Part shown: positions 18,402-25,273 of the stretch, one piece after another
How the letters are laid out: the number at the start of each line of letters is the position of its first letter
Position numbering within the stretch: the first letter of the stretch is position 1
Assembly: GCF_002120225.1 (NCBI RefSeq)
Contig: NZ_LAPZ01000001.1
Location: 248,001-312,000 of the forward strand
Origin: Tenacibaculum holothuriorum
GTDB taxonomy: Bacteria; Bacteroidota; Bacteroidia; Flavobacteriales; Flavobacteriaceae
Length of the DNA: 64,000 nt
Direction of reading: 5' to 3'
Notes under the pieces: generated by a model
Seen by the model: the letters and a program-made list of their open reading frames with translations, nothing else
Database searches by the model: none
What the model was told of the DNA's origin: nothing
Made by a program: the position numbers and the translations under genes

Positions 18402-18881
18402 ATGAAAAAAGTAGTTTTATTTTTTGCGATAATACTTGCAATAAGTTTGGTAACTGTATCGTGTAGTCAAAATGACAACGAAGCTGGCGAAATGATGCAC
18501 AATGAAAATGGATCAGGAGAAGCAGGAGAAGGAAATCATGCTGAAGGTGGTAATGAACAAGGTGAAAGCGGTACACGTTGGGCAAAAAATGTAACCGCAG
18601 ACGAAACCTTAAATGGTATTCGTGCTATTATTACATTCAATGCAGCTACCAATGCTTTCGAAGGAACTTTTCAAAACTTAAATTCTAATGTAGCACAACA
18701 AACACGTTTAGAAGTTCATGTTTTTGATGCCAATGGAAATAGTACTGAGTATGGTCCAACCCCAGGAGTTGATATGCAACCCAACGAAACAAGGAATATA
18801 ACGTTATCAATTCCTGCAGGTACAAATTTTGTCGAGTTTACTATGCATCCAGAAGTTGGTACTGCTGGTTCAGGTGGATAG
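18402..18881 (+). CDS. Lipoprotein, paralogue of the preceding gene
   Basis: A 159-residue lipoprotein (signal ending LVTVSC, Cys near residue 21) with a Gly/Glu/His-rich linker. Its beta-rich domain aligns with the preceding protein: ITFNAATNAFEGTFQN, LEVHVFDANG, YGPTPG, MQPNETRNITLSI and MHPEVG. Function unknown. It lies 62 bp after its paralogue and before a clear terminator, so both are probably transcribed from the twin-operator promoter. The histidines and linkage to two metal-efflux operons hint at metal buffering outside the cytoplasm. Confidence 0.7.
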   Translation: MKKVVLFFAIILAISLVTVSCSQNDNEAGEMMHNENGSGEAGEGNHAEGGNEQGESGTRWAKNVTADETLNGIRAIITFNAATNAFEGTFQNLNSNVAQQTRLEVHVFDANGNSTEYGPTPGVDMQPNETRNITLSIPAGTNFVEFTMHPEVGTAGSGG

Positions 18882-18908
18882 TAGAGAGTTTAATAACTAT
18901 GTTTTGAT

Positions 18909-18936
18909 AAACGAGGGAAAAGATCCCTCGTTTTTT
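18909..18936 (+). terminator. Terminator after the lipoprotein pair
   Basis: A 10-bp stem (AAACGAGGGA with TCCCTCGTTT) around a 5-nt loop, followed by a run of T. Confidence 0.85.
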
Positions 18937-19047
18937 GTTTTATATACAAATTCAATTTCTAGTTTTTGCAAAATATTTTATTTGAGATTAAGGTGTGGAA
19001 ATCTTACCCCATTTTACATAATTTATAAAATTTATGATTATATTTAT

Positions 19048-19126
19048 GTACTTGCCTTACCGAAACTAGTAAGGCTTAGTTTCAGAGCTCGATACATCAA
19101 ATATGTACCGAGTTTTACAGCTTTTA
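19048..19126 (+). ncRNA. Candidate structured small RNA, copy 2
   Basis: Second copy of the element at 9028-9107, in the same orientation. The core from CTTGCCTTACCGAA to TATGTACCGAG is nearly identical. The first stem here is perfect (GCCTTAC with GTAAGGC). The upstream promoter is degenerate: TATATTTA replaces TACATTTG and no TTTG lies 19 bp before it. Like copy 1 it lies just downstream of a metal-linked lipoprotein gene and its terminator. The 107-residue ORF at 18829-19152 overlapping it is not credible. Confidence 0.45.
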
Positions 19127-19221
19127 AATTATTTATATTTCCCTTTTCATAACTTTATATTGAAGTTTGTATAACATCAAGTAAAAAGGAATTATTTTCT
19201 TGTCTTGTGGTAAGTTATCAT

Positions 19222-19542
19222 TTATTTCGTTGAAGCAATAAAACTGTCAAAAATTTGATGAATTGCTAATCTATCTTCTTCCTTTCTCAATGAAGATAAT
19301 AAAATTTTAAACTGATTTTCTAGAGTTTCATCACTAACAATAAACTGTTCTCGTTCAAGAAGAAAATCTGTAGGAACATCTAAAGCAAGAGCTATTTTAT
19401 TTAAGTTATTCATATTAGGAGAAACTACTTTACCACTCTCATATCGTCCAATTTGAACATGAGATACTCCAGATAATAATCCTAATTTTACTTTAGAGTA
19501 CCCTTTTAGCTTTCTATATTTTGCTATTCTTTTGCCTATCAA
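19222..19542 (-). CDS. XRE-type helix-turn-helix regulator
   Basis: A 106-residue protein. Residues 4-62 form a Cro/CI helix-turn-helix (IAKYRKLKGYSKVKLGLLSGVSHVQIGRYESGKVVSPNMNNL in overlapping parts), followed by a helical tail (residues 75-104) likely for dimerisation. It is divergently transcribed from the transposase at 19771, with 228 bp between them, and may control that operon. Whether it belongs to the transposon or only sits beside it is not resolved. Confidence 0.75.
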   Translation of the reverse strand: MIGKRIAKYRKLKGYSKVKLGLLSGVSHVQIGRYESGKVVSPNMNNLNKIALALDVPTDFLLEREQFIVSDETLENQFKILLSSLRKEEDRLAIHQIFDSFIASTK

Positions 19543-19770
19543 AATTATACTAATAATGTTTATTTTTTTTCTTATATTTATATAAAAACAACCTTTTTCG
19601 TATAAAAATTAGTAAATAATTAACGAATTGGTAAATAATACTTAAAAATAGCGAATAAATTTAAAAAAGTAAAAATGTTCTTAATTATTTTTTAATATCA
19701 ACAGTAATTAAGTTGAGTTAATTTAATATAGAAATGAAAGCCACATGTTTAACTTATAAAATATAACATT
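19543..19770. repeat. Candidate transposon end with iterated motifs
   Basis: Three similar motifs occur with a period of about 19-21 bp: AGTAAATAAT (19611), GGTAAATAAT (19630) and GCGAATAAAT (19651). Such iterons resemble transposase-binding sites at Tn7/Mu-type ends, but could equally be sites for the HTH protein. TATAAAAACAAC at 19581-19592 recurs inverted at 23194-23205 on the other side of the transposition genes, a possible pair of terminal inverted repeats. I found no obvious target duplication. Confidence 0.35.
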
Positions 19771-21801
19771 ATGGAGGAAAAGTTTAAAATAGTGAGTAGT
19801 AAAATTTATATATCGAAGTCATTTCTAATTAAACTTGGTTTAAATAAAAGAACTTTAGAAAACTACCTCAGTAGAAATAAAAAAGGAAAATGTGATTATT
19901 ATTTCTCCTTTAAGATAAACAAAAAAATATGGATATTATTAAATTCTTTACCTCTTAAAGTAATCGAAAATTATAATATTCCAACTTCTAAAAATATTAT
20001 AAAGAAAATTAATCAAGAAGATTATAAAAATTTTAATGAGCTAAAAACAAATAAAGTAAAATTACAATTGATTATTTGCTCTTTAACTTATTCTTGGAAT
20101 AACAAAAGCATATGGTTTAAATATAGAGGTTATTATTTTGATTACAATTTTACAGAAAGAGATATTAATTTATTTAGTAAAACACATTCTTTATTTTTAA
20201 CAATTATAGAATTAAGAAAAAGTTATAAAATGAAAGATATATTTATAGCTTATCAAAATTTTGATGAAGCAAAATTTCAAACTAAAAATATTAACTCTTT
20301 CTATAATAAAATAAATAAAGCAGAAAAAGGAAGTATAAATGAAACCTTAATACATTCAACTAGAAAGCATGGAAAATTACCATATAAATTAAAACCATAT
20401 ATTCAAAAGCTAATAAAGAAACACTACAGTAATCCAAAGCAATATTCAATACGATGTATATATTTAAAAGTTAATAACAATCTTATTAACAGAGGGTTAA
20501 AACCCATAAGCTATGCAACAATTCATCGATATGTAAATTTACCAGAAGTTAGAAATTTGTGTGATCCTTTTAGAATGGGAATAAAATATACTAATGAATA
20601 TATTCTTCCTAGCATGGTAAGAAAGAAACCTGAATTTCCATGTGCAGTGATTCAAATTGATAGCACGAGAATAAACATTCCTTATTTCAATAAAGAAACT
20701 AATAATATAGAATACTTATACCTATGCGTTGGTTTGGATGTTTATTCTAATAAAATTTTGGGTTATAGCTTTGGAGAAGTTGAAAACACTAATCTTATCC
20801 TAGAATGCTATAAAAATATTCTATCTAGTATAAAAGTATTTCCTTATCAGTTTTTAATAGATAATCATACTTCATATAGTTCTAAAATCTTTAAAGAGTT
20901 CAAATATAAATTGGAAACATTTGGGGTTTTACATAGAAGTTCAAAGATTAAAAATCCACAAGACAAAGGCAATGTAGAAAGATGGTTTAACACATTTCAA
21001 TCTAGATATTTAAATAGTTTATTTGGGAGTTTAAGAGAAGGTATTACAACTAAAAAAATAGGAGGAAGAATAAACCATGAGCTAGAACAGTTTTATAGAA
21101 AAAAAAATAATTTAAGATTGAAAAATGAATTAGTATCTGACTTAACAAAATTTATTAATAAATACAATTCAGATGACCAATTCAGTAAAGATAATTTATC
21201 TCCCGACGTTATTTTTATCAAATCTTTTGTCTCTAAAAATTATAAACCAATCTTAATTGAAAATTTAGCTTTTTTGTTTTCTGAAGAAAAATATTTAAAG
21301 GTTAGAAAATCTACAATTCAATTTGAAATACGTAAGACAAAATACCATTACATAATTTATAATACTCATTTAGCAAATAAATTAAATGGAATTAAAGTAT
21401 TAGTAAGGTTTGATCCTAACGATTTATCAATAATTAGAATTTTTGATATTAAAACGGGAAATTATTTAGGAGAGATTGAACGTTATTTCCCTGTAGAAAT
21501 GTTACCTAATCAAAAGGAATTGAAAAGGATTGATTTACATCAATCTAAAATCAAGAAAAGAATAAAAAAACATATTGACATAATTAATCAAGATATTCTT
21601 GAAGGAGAAGAGGAATTAAATTTTTATCCTGTGCTAACATTTAACAATAATAACGCCAAGAAATTAGAAATAGAAGATAAAGAAATGATAGAGTTTTCTT
21701 CCAAGACGTTATTGAAGCATTATAGATTAAGCAAAAAAGAACCTTTTAATTCTATAATCCCTAGGAAAAAATTAAAACGAAGAAAAATTAATCAAGTCTA
21801 A
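19771..21801 (+). CDS. Mu/Tn7-like DDE transposase (TnsB/TniA type)
   Basis: A 676-residue transposase with N-terminal DNA-binding helices, an rve/RNase-H catalytic core and a C-terminal Mu-type beta-barrel region. The catalytic triad is visible: D297 in VIQIDSTR, D364 in FLIDNHTS and E403 in KGNVERWF. It is encoded directly before an AAA+ ATPase (1 bp gap), the pairing typical of TnsB-TnsC, TniA-TniB and MuA-MuB. The gene is very AT-rich and Lys/Asn-rich. No TnsA endonuclease and no TniQ/TnsD target selector is seen nearby, so transposition would be replicative, giving cointegrates (inference). Confidence 0.8.
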   Translation: MEEKFKIVSSKIYISKSFLIKLGLNKRTLENYLSRNKKGKCDYYFSFKINKKIWILLNSLPLKVIENYNIPTSKNIIKKINQEDYKNFNELKTNKVKLQLIICSLTYSWNNKSIWFKYRGYYFDYNFTERDINLFSKTHSLFLTIIELRKSYKMKDIFIAYQNFDEAKFQTKNINSFYNKINKAEKGSINETLIHSTRKHGKLPYKLKPYIQKLIKKHYSNPKQYSIRCIYLKVNNNLINRGLKPISYATIHRYVNLPEVRNLCDPFRMGIKYTNEYILPSMVRKKPEFPCAVIQIDSTRINIPYFNKETNNIEYLYLCVGLDVYSNKILGYSFGEVENTNLILECYKNILSSIKVFPYQFLIDNHTSYSSKIFKEFKYKLETFGVLHRSSKIKNPQDKGNVERWFNTFQSRYLNSLFGSLREGITTKKIGGRINHELEQFYRKKNNLRLKNELVSDLTKFINKYNSDDQFSKDNLSPDVIFIKSFVSKNYKPILIENLAFLFSEEKYLKVRKSTIQFEIRKTKYHYIIYNTHLANKLNGIKVLVRFDPNDLSIIRIFDIKTGNYLGEIERYFPVEMLPNQKELKRIDLHQSKIKKRIKKHIDIINQDILEGEEELNFYPVLTFNNNNAKKLEIEDKEMIEFSSKTLLKHYRLSKKEPFNSIIPRKKLKRRKINQV

Positions 21802-21802
21802 A

Positions 21803-22501
21803 ATGAATAAAGGAGAGAAAAAGTTGTTTAACACATACAATTTTGAGGAGATTCAAAAGGTATGTAAGTATGCTCATACAAATTCTTTATTAATAGGAAT
21901 TAATGGTTATACTGGAGCTGGCAAAACTACAGCGCTAAAATATTATACTAAAAAAGAAAATTATGTTTTATACATACTACGCACAGTAAGTATGAATACT
22001 AGATCTTTTTATACAGATATTCTTTTAGAATTAAACCCCAATGCCAATATTTATGTTAAAACTAATATTATTATTAAACAGATTATATTTCTCATTAACA
22101 ATTCTGAGAATAAATTACTATTAATAATAGATGATTCAGGAAAATTTTCACCTACAGATTTAGAATTTCTTCATGAACTACGAGAATCAACTCAAGAAAA
22201 CCTAGGTGTTATTTTGGCTGGAGTAGATTATTACTTTATTAAAATGAGAGATTGGAATGATAAAAATATTAAAGGTGTCGCAGAATTAATGAGAAGAATT
22301 TTTGGTGTAATAACATTAGAACGTCCTACAAAACAAGAAGTTAAAGAAATAAGTAATGCTTTCAATGTTTTTGATGAAAATATTATTAATAAATGGTATG
22401 AAATGATTGATAATTTTGGTACACTTTTTTTCTTAATTAAAAGATATTTAGATCAGGATAGAGGAGATGACATTCCTTCCTTCGATGATCAAATATTATA
22501 A
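21803..22501 (+). CDS. AAA+ ATPase transposition partner (TniB/TnsC/MuB type)
   Basis: A 232-residue ATPase with Walker A GYTGAGKTT at residues 35-43 and Walker B LLLIIDDSG near residues 106-114. In related elements this ATPase binds target DNA and activates the DDE transposase. It starts 1 bp after the transposase stop. The length fits the short TniB/MuB class rather than TnsC of Tn7 (about 550). Confidence 0.75.
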   Translation: MNKGEKKLFNTYNFEEIQKVCKYAHTNSLLIGINGYTGAGKTTALKYYTKKENYVLYILRTVSMNTRSFYTDILLELNPNANIYVKTNIIIKQIIFLINNSENKLLLIIDDSGKFSPTDLEFLHELRESTQENLGVILAGVDYYFIKMRDWNDKNIKGVAELMRRIFGVITLERPTKQEVKEISNAFNVFDENIINKWYEMIDNFGTLFFLIKRYLDQDRGDDIPSFDDQIL

Positions 22502-22515
22502 TTTTTAAGCATATT

Positions 22516-23121
22516 CTACCATAGGCCTTCAAATCTTACCCCAGCAATTTGAGTGTATAACACAGTATGTTTTGGGTCTCTATGTCCTAAATAATCTTGG
22601 ATAAGTCTTAAATCGTAACCTTTATTAGCTAAATAATATCCGCAAGAATGTCTTAAAGTATGAGGATGTACTCCTACAAGCCCAGCTTTGTTAGAAGCTA
22701 CTTTGATAATATAGTTTAATGTTTTCCTAGTTAATTGTTCTTTCCTTTCACTAACAAATAAGTAGGGTAGGGCATCTTTTCTTTTTCTTAAATATCTTTT
22801 TATTGCTCTTTGTTCATCTCCTTGTATCGGATGCTCCACTGATAAACCATTTTTAAGCCTTTTAATCCATATTCTATTCCTATTTAAGTTAACATCTTTA
22901 ATTCTTAAGTTAATTAACTCAGAAACCCTTAAACCATGTCTATACATCATTAATAGCATTAAATGATTTCTTGTTGGATATCTTGATTTTTTGCTTGCTT
23001 TTAATAAAGTTTCAATTTCATCATTTGATAAAAACAACCTTCCTTTTTCGTGATGATTAACAGGAAGATTATCTAGATTTATTTGACTTTGGACATTACG
23101 CCCTTTGGTATGATTATTCAT
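22516..23121 (-). CDS. FimB/FimE-like tyrosine recombinase
   Basis: A 201-residue site-specific recombinase with essentially only the catalytic domain. R65 lies in YRHGLRVSEL, H154 and R157 in HPHTLRHSCG, H180 in LGHRD, and the Tyr nucleophile at residue 189 in TVLYT. Length and many motifs (RLKNG, IHPHxLRHSCG-like, LIQDYLGHR) match the FimB/FimE invertases of about 200 residues. It converges on the AAA+ gene (15 bp apart). Beside a TniAB-like pair lacking TnsA it may resolve cointegrates, as TniR does in Tn5053. Alternatively it flips a segment. A palindrome with recombination-site geometry lies 41 bp before its start. Confidence 0.8.
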   Translation of the reverse strand: MNNHTKGRNVQSQINLDNLPVNHHEKGRLFLSNDEIETLLKASKKSRYPTRNHLMLLMMYRHGLRVSELINLRIKDVNLNRNRIWIKRLKNGLSVEHPIQGDEQRAIKRYLRKRKDALPYLFVSERKEQLTRKTLNYIIKVASNKAGLVGVHPHTLRHSCGYYLANKGYDLRLIQDYLGHRDPKHTVLYTQIAGVRFEGLW

Positions 23122-23161
23122 AAACTATTGATTCTATTGGTTTTATTGATATAAATATAAG

Positions 23162-23197
23162 CAACATTAGACAAAAAACGCTTTTTGTCTAATGTTG
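23162..23197. repeat. Long palindrome, candidate recombination site
   Basis: CAACATTAGACAAAAA (23162-23177), 4 nt, then its exact reverse complement (23182-23197). Counting only non-ambiguous arms gives 14 bp, an 8-bp centre (AAACGCTT) and 14 bp, close to the loxP layout of 13-8-13. It lies directly before the FimB-like gene. It could instead be a bidirectional terminator, since its outer flank is T-rich. Confidence 0.5.
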
Positions 23198-23221
23198 TTT
23201 TTATACAAGAATTGTTATAAA

Positions 23222-23553
23222 CTATTTCTTTATGGTTTTCCATAACTTTAATGATATATTTTAATATAGTTTTGTTTTAAACAAATGAAAAGTTGTTAAT
23301 AATATTATAACAACTTTTTTGGGTTCTAATTGAATTTACAATGCAAAGAATATGTATTTTTAGGGAAGAAAAAGTAAGTGAAAAACGTGTTTAAATGATA
23401 TTTAAAAATATCAAAAACAAGAATATTCAATTATTTTGAATATTAAGGAAAATGAAAAAATAGCTAAAATACCAGAAAATACTTACTAAATATTTTACAG
23501 CATAAGAAAGTGTTGCTTGATGATATTATATAATAAATAAATAAATCCTAGAT
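23222..23553. promoter_or_regulatory. Upstream region of the CBASS operon
   Basis: There is no gene. A terminator-like hairpin at 23288-23320 pairs AAAAGTTGTTA with TAACAACTTTT and is followed by T residues. A perfect inverted repeat at 23422-23444 (AATATTCAA, 5 nt, TTGAATATT) lies about 110 bp before the CBASS start and could be an operator or a weak terminator. No consensus -33/-7 promoter is evident. Confidence 0.4.
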
Positions 23554-24183
23554 GTGTTAAACTTTAAGTACTATAAAACAACATGGTTAATTTTAGTAAT
23601 TATACTATTGGCAATAGGTATTGATTTCCTTTTAGAAGAATGGATTGTGCCTTTTTTAAAATCAAAAGGAATTGAGTTTCTAAGAGCTCCTGGAAATGTT
23701 ACTATAATAGCTATGATTTTAGCTTTTTATGATTCTGTTTTGTGGAAATTACCTTTTTTTAAATTATTGGTAAATATCCCTAATATCTCTGGAAGATATA
23801 AAGGAAATATAAAATTTGAATTTAACGGCGTAAAAGGCCAAAAAGAATGTTACATTGAAGTAAAACAATCTGCCTCAAAAATAAAAATTCATTCTTATTT
23901 TAATAATGAGCTAAATGAGAAATCAGATTCAAAATCTTTAGTTGAAGATGTTAGGTTAGAGGAGGATGGTTTTTTTGATATATACATGTTCTATCTTAAT
24001 AATGGTAATAAAATTAATTCTAGTTTAGATTGTCATGAAGGAGCAAATAAATTAAGATATATTCCTGCCAATAAAGCCCGAAAAGCAAAACTAACAGGTC
24101 ATTACTTTACAAATAGACAAATCCAAACAAGAGGAGAGATTGAAGCTGAATTTGAAACATCAAACTTAAAAGGAGAATTTTAA
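23554..24183 (+). CDS. cap15: Cap15-like CBASS membrane effector
   Basis: A 209-residue protein with two N-terminal membrane helices (about residues 9-28 and 48-65), then a soluble beta-rich domain beginning NISGRYKGNIKFEF and ending with the strand pattern GHYFTNRQIQTRGEIEAEFE. That layout matches Cap15, a CBASS effector whose beta-barrel binds a cyclic nucleotide and whose helices then damage the inner membrane. It is the first gene of a four-gene CBASS operon. The start must be GTG at 23554: the nearby ATG at 23552 is out of frame and hits a stop at once, and an in-frame stop lies just upstream. Confidence 0.75.
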   Translation: MLNFKYYKTTWLILVIILLAIGIDFLLEEWIVPFLKSKGIEFLRAPGNVTIIAMILAFYDSVLWKLPFFKLLVNIPNISGRYKGNIKFEFNGVKGQKECYIEVKQSASKIKIHSYFNNELNEKSDSKSLVEDVRLEEDGFFDIYMFYLNNGNKINSSLDCHEGANKLRYIPANKARKAKLTGHYFTNRQIQTRGEIEAEFETSNLKGEF

Positions 24184-24193
24184 AACATAAATA

Positions 24194-25273
24194 ATGGCGA
24201 ACTGTAATAATTTATTTAGAGAATTTAATAGAACTATTAGATTAGATAACGATAGGAGAATAAAATTAAAGGAAAAAAGAAATGATTTAAGAAAAAGGAT
24301 TAATGGGGGTTTTGATATAATCAAAACTAATGATAACTTAAATCATCGCTTAGAGTTTCAAAGTCAAGGGTCATATGTTATGGATACAATCATAAATCCA
24401 TGTAATGAAGAAGACCAATATGATATTGATGATGGAATATATTTTTTGGGAGAATTATCTAGAGAACAACGCCCTGAACCTTCAGTATTTCATGATTGGA
24501 TAATTAAATCAATAAAATCGGGAAAATCAGATAATGATTTTGAAGAAATAATAGATAAAGACACTTGTGTAAGAGTTGTTTACAAGGGTGATAACGGTGA
24601 TTTGAATTATCATGTTGATTTGCCTTCATATTATGCAATTATAGTTGATGAACCAGATTTAGCAGACAAGAAAATGTGGTGGCAGATTAGTAGTCCTATT
24701 GAATTTATTATTTGGTTTGAGAAAAAAATAAACTCTGGTTTTAAGAAAGAATTTATAGTTGAAAGTAAGTTATATTCTGATCAATATAGTAACTGGTTAA
24801 ATGATATGAGAAAAAAAGATCATCAATTACGTAGAATAGTTAGATACTTAAAAGCTTGGGGTGATTTTTTAAAAGGGGATATGCCTCCGGGAATTGTTAT
24901 GACAATACTTGCTGGAGTTAATTATGAAGAAGATGATAGGGATGATATTTCTTTGGAAAAGACTTTGAAAAACATCGCTGATTACTTAGTTAAAAATGAT
25001 TTCAAATGTATTAGACCGACAACACCGATAGGTGAAGATTTATTTGAGAAATATAAACCGCAGCAAAAAGAATATTTCAAGAATGCTTTAAATTCTTTCA
25101 TAGAAAGTGCAATGCAAGCAATTGAAATGGAAAATCAAAAAAGTGCTTGTCGTAAATGGCAAAAACATCTTGGGGATAGATTTCCATGTTTTTTGGCTAA
25201 AGATGAAATTGAAGACTCCAAGACTTATACAAGCGCTCCCTTAATTAAAAGTGATAATTCTCGAAGTGCATGA
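24194..25273 (+). CDS. cdn: CBASS CD-NTase (cGAS/DncV-like nucleotidyltransferase)
   Basis: A 359-residue enzyme that makes a cyclic oligonucleotide alarm signal on phage infection. The active site is readable: GSY at 59-61, the metal-binding pair D77 and D79 in YDIDDGIYF, and the third acid D142 in YHVDLPSY. These motifs resemble DncV. The product cannot be told from sequence alone. The C terminus ends DNSRSA, a short tail suited to conjugation by Cap2. It starts 10 bp after the effector and overlaps the Cap2 start by 4 bp. Confidence 0.85.
   Translation: MANCNNLFREFNRTIRLDNDRRIKLKEKRNDLRKRINGGFDIIKTNDNLNHRLEFQSQGSYVMDTIINPCNEEDQYDIDDGIYFLGELSREQRPEPSVFHDWIIKSIKSGKSDNDFEEIIDKDTCVRVVYKGDNGDLNYHVDLPSYYAIIVDEPDLADKKMWWQISSPIEFIIWFEKKINSGFKKEFIVESKLYSDQYSNWLNDMRKKDHQLRRIVRYLKAWGDFLKGDMPPGIVMTILAGVNYEEDDRDDISLEKTLKNIADYLVKNDFKCIRPTTPIGEDLFEKYKPQQKEYFKNALNSFIESAMQAIEMENQKSACRKWQKHLGDRFPCFLAKDEIEDSKTYTSAPLIKSDNSRSA

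Noticed and set aside
18829..19152. 107-residue plus-strand ORF
   Set aside because: It runs through a strong terminator and the structured RNA copy; its sequence is low-quality translated non-coding DNA.
23568..23578. TACTATAA inside the Cap15-like gene as a third dif-like site
   Set aside because: Only eight bases match the XerC-like arm; no centre or XerD arm follows and it is within a conserved coding region.
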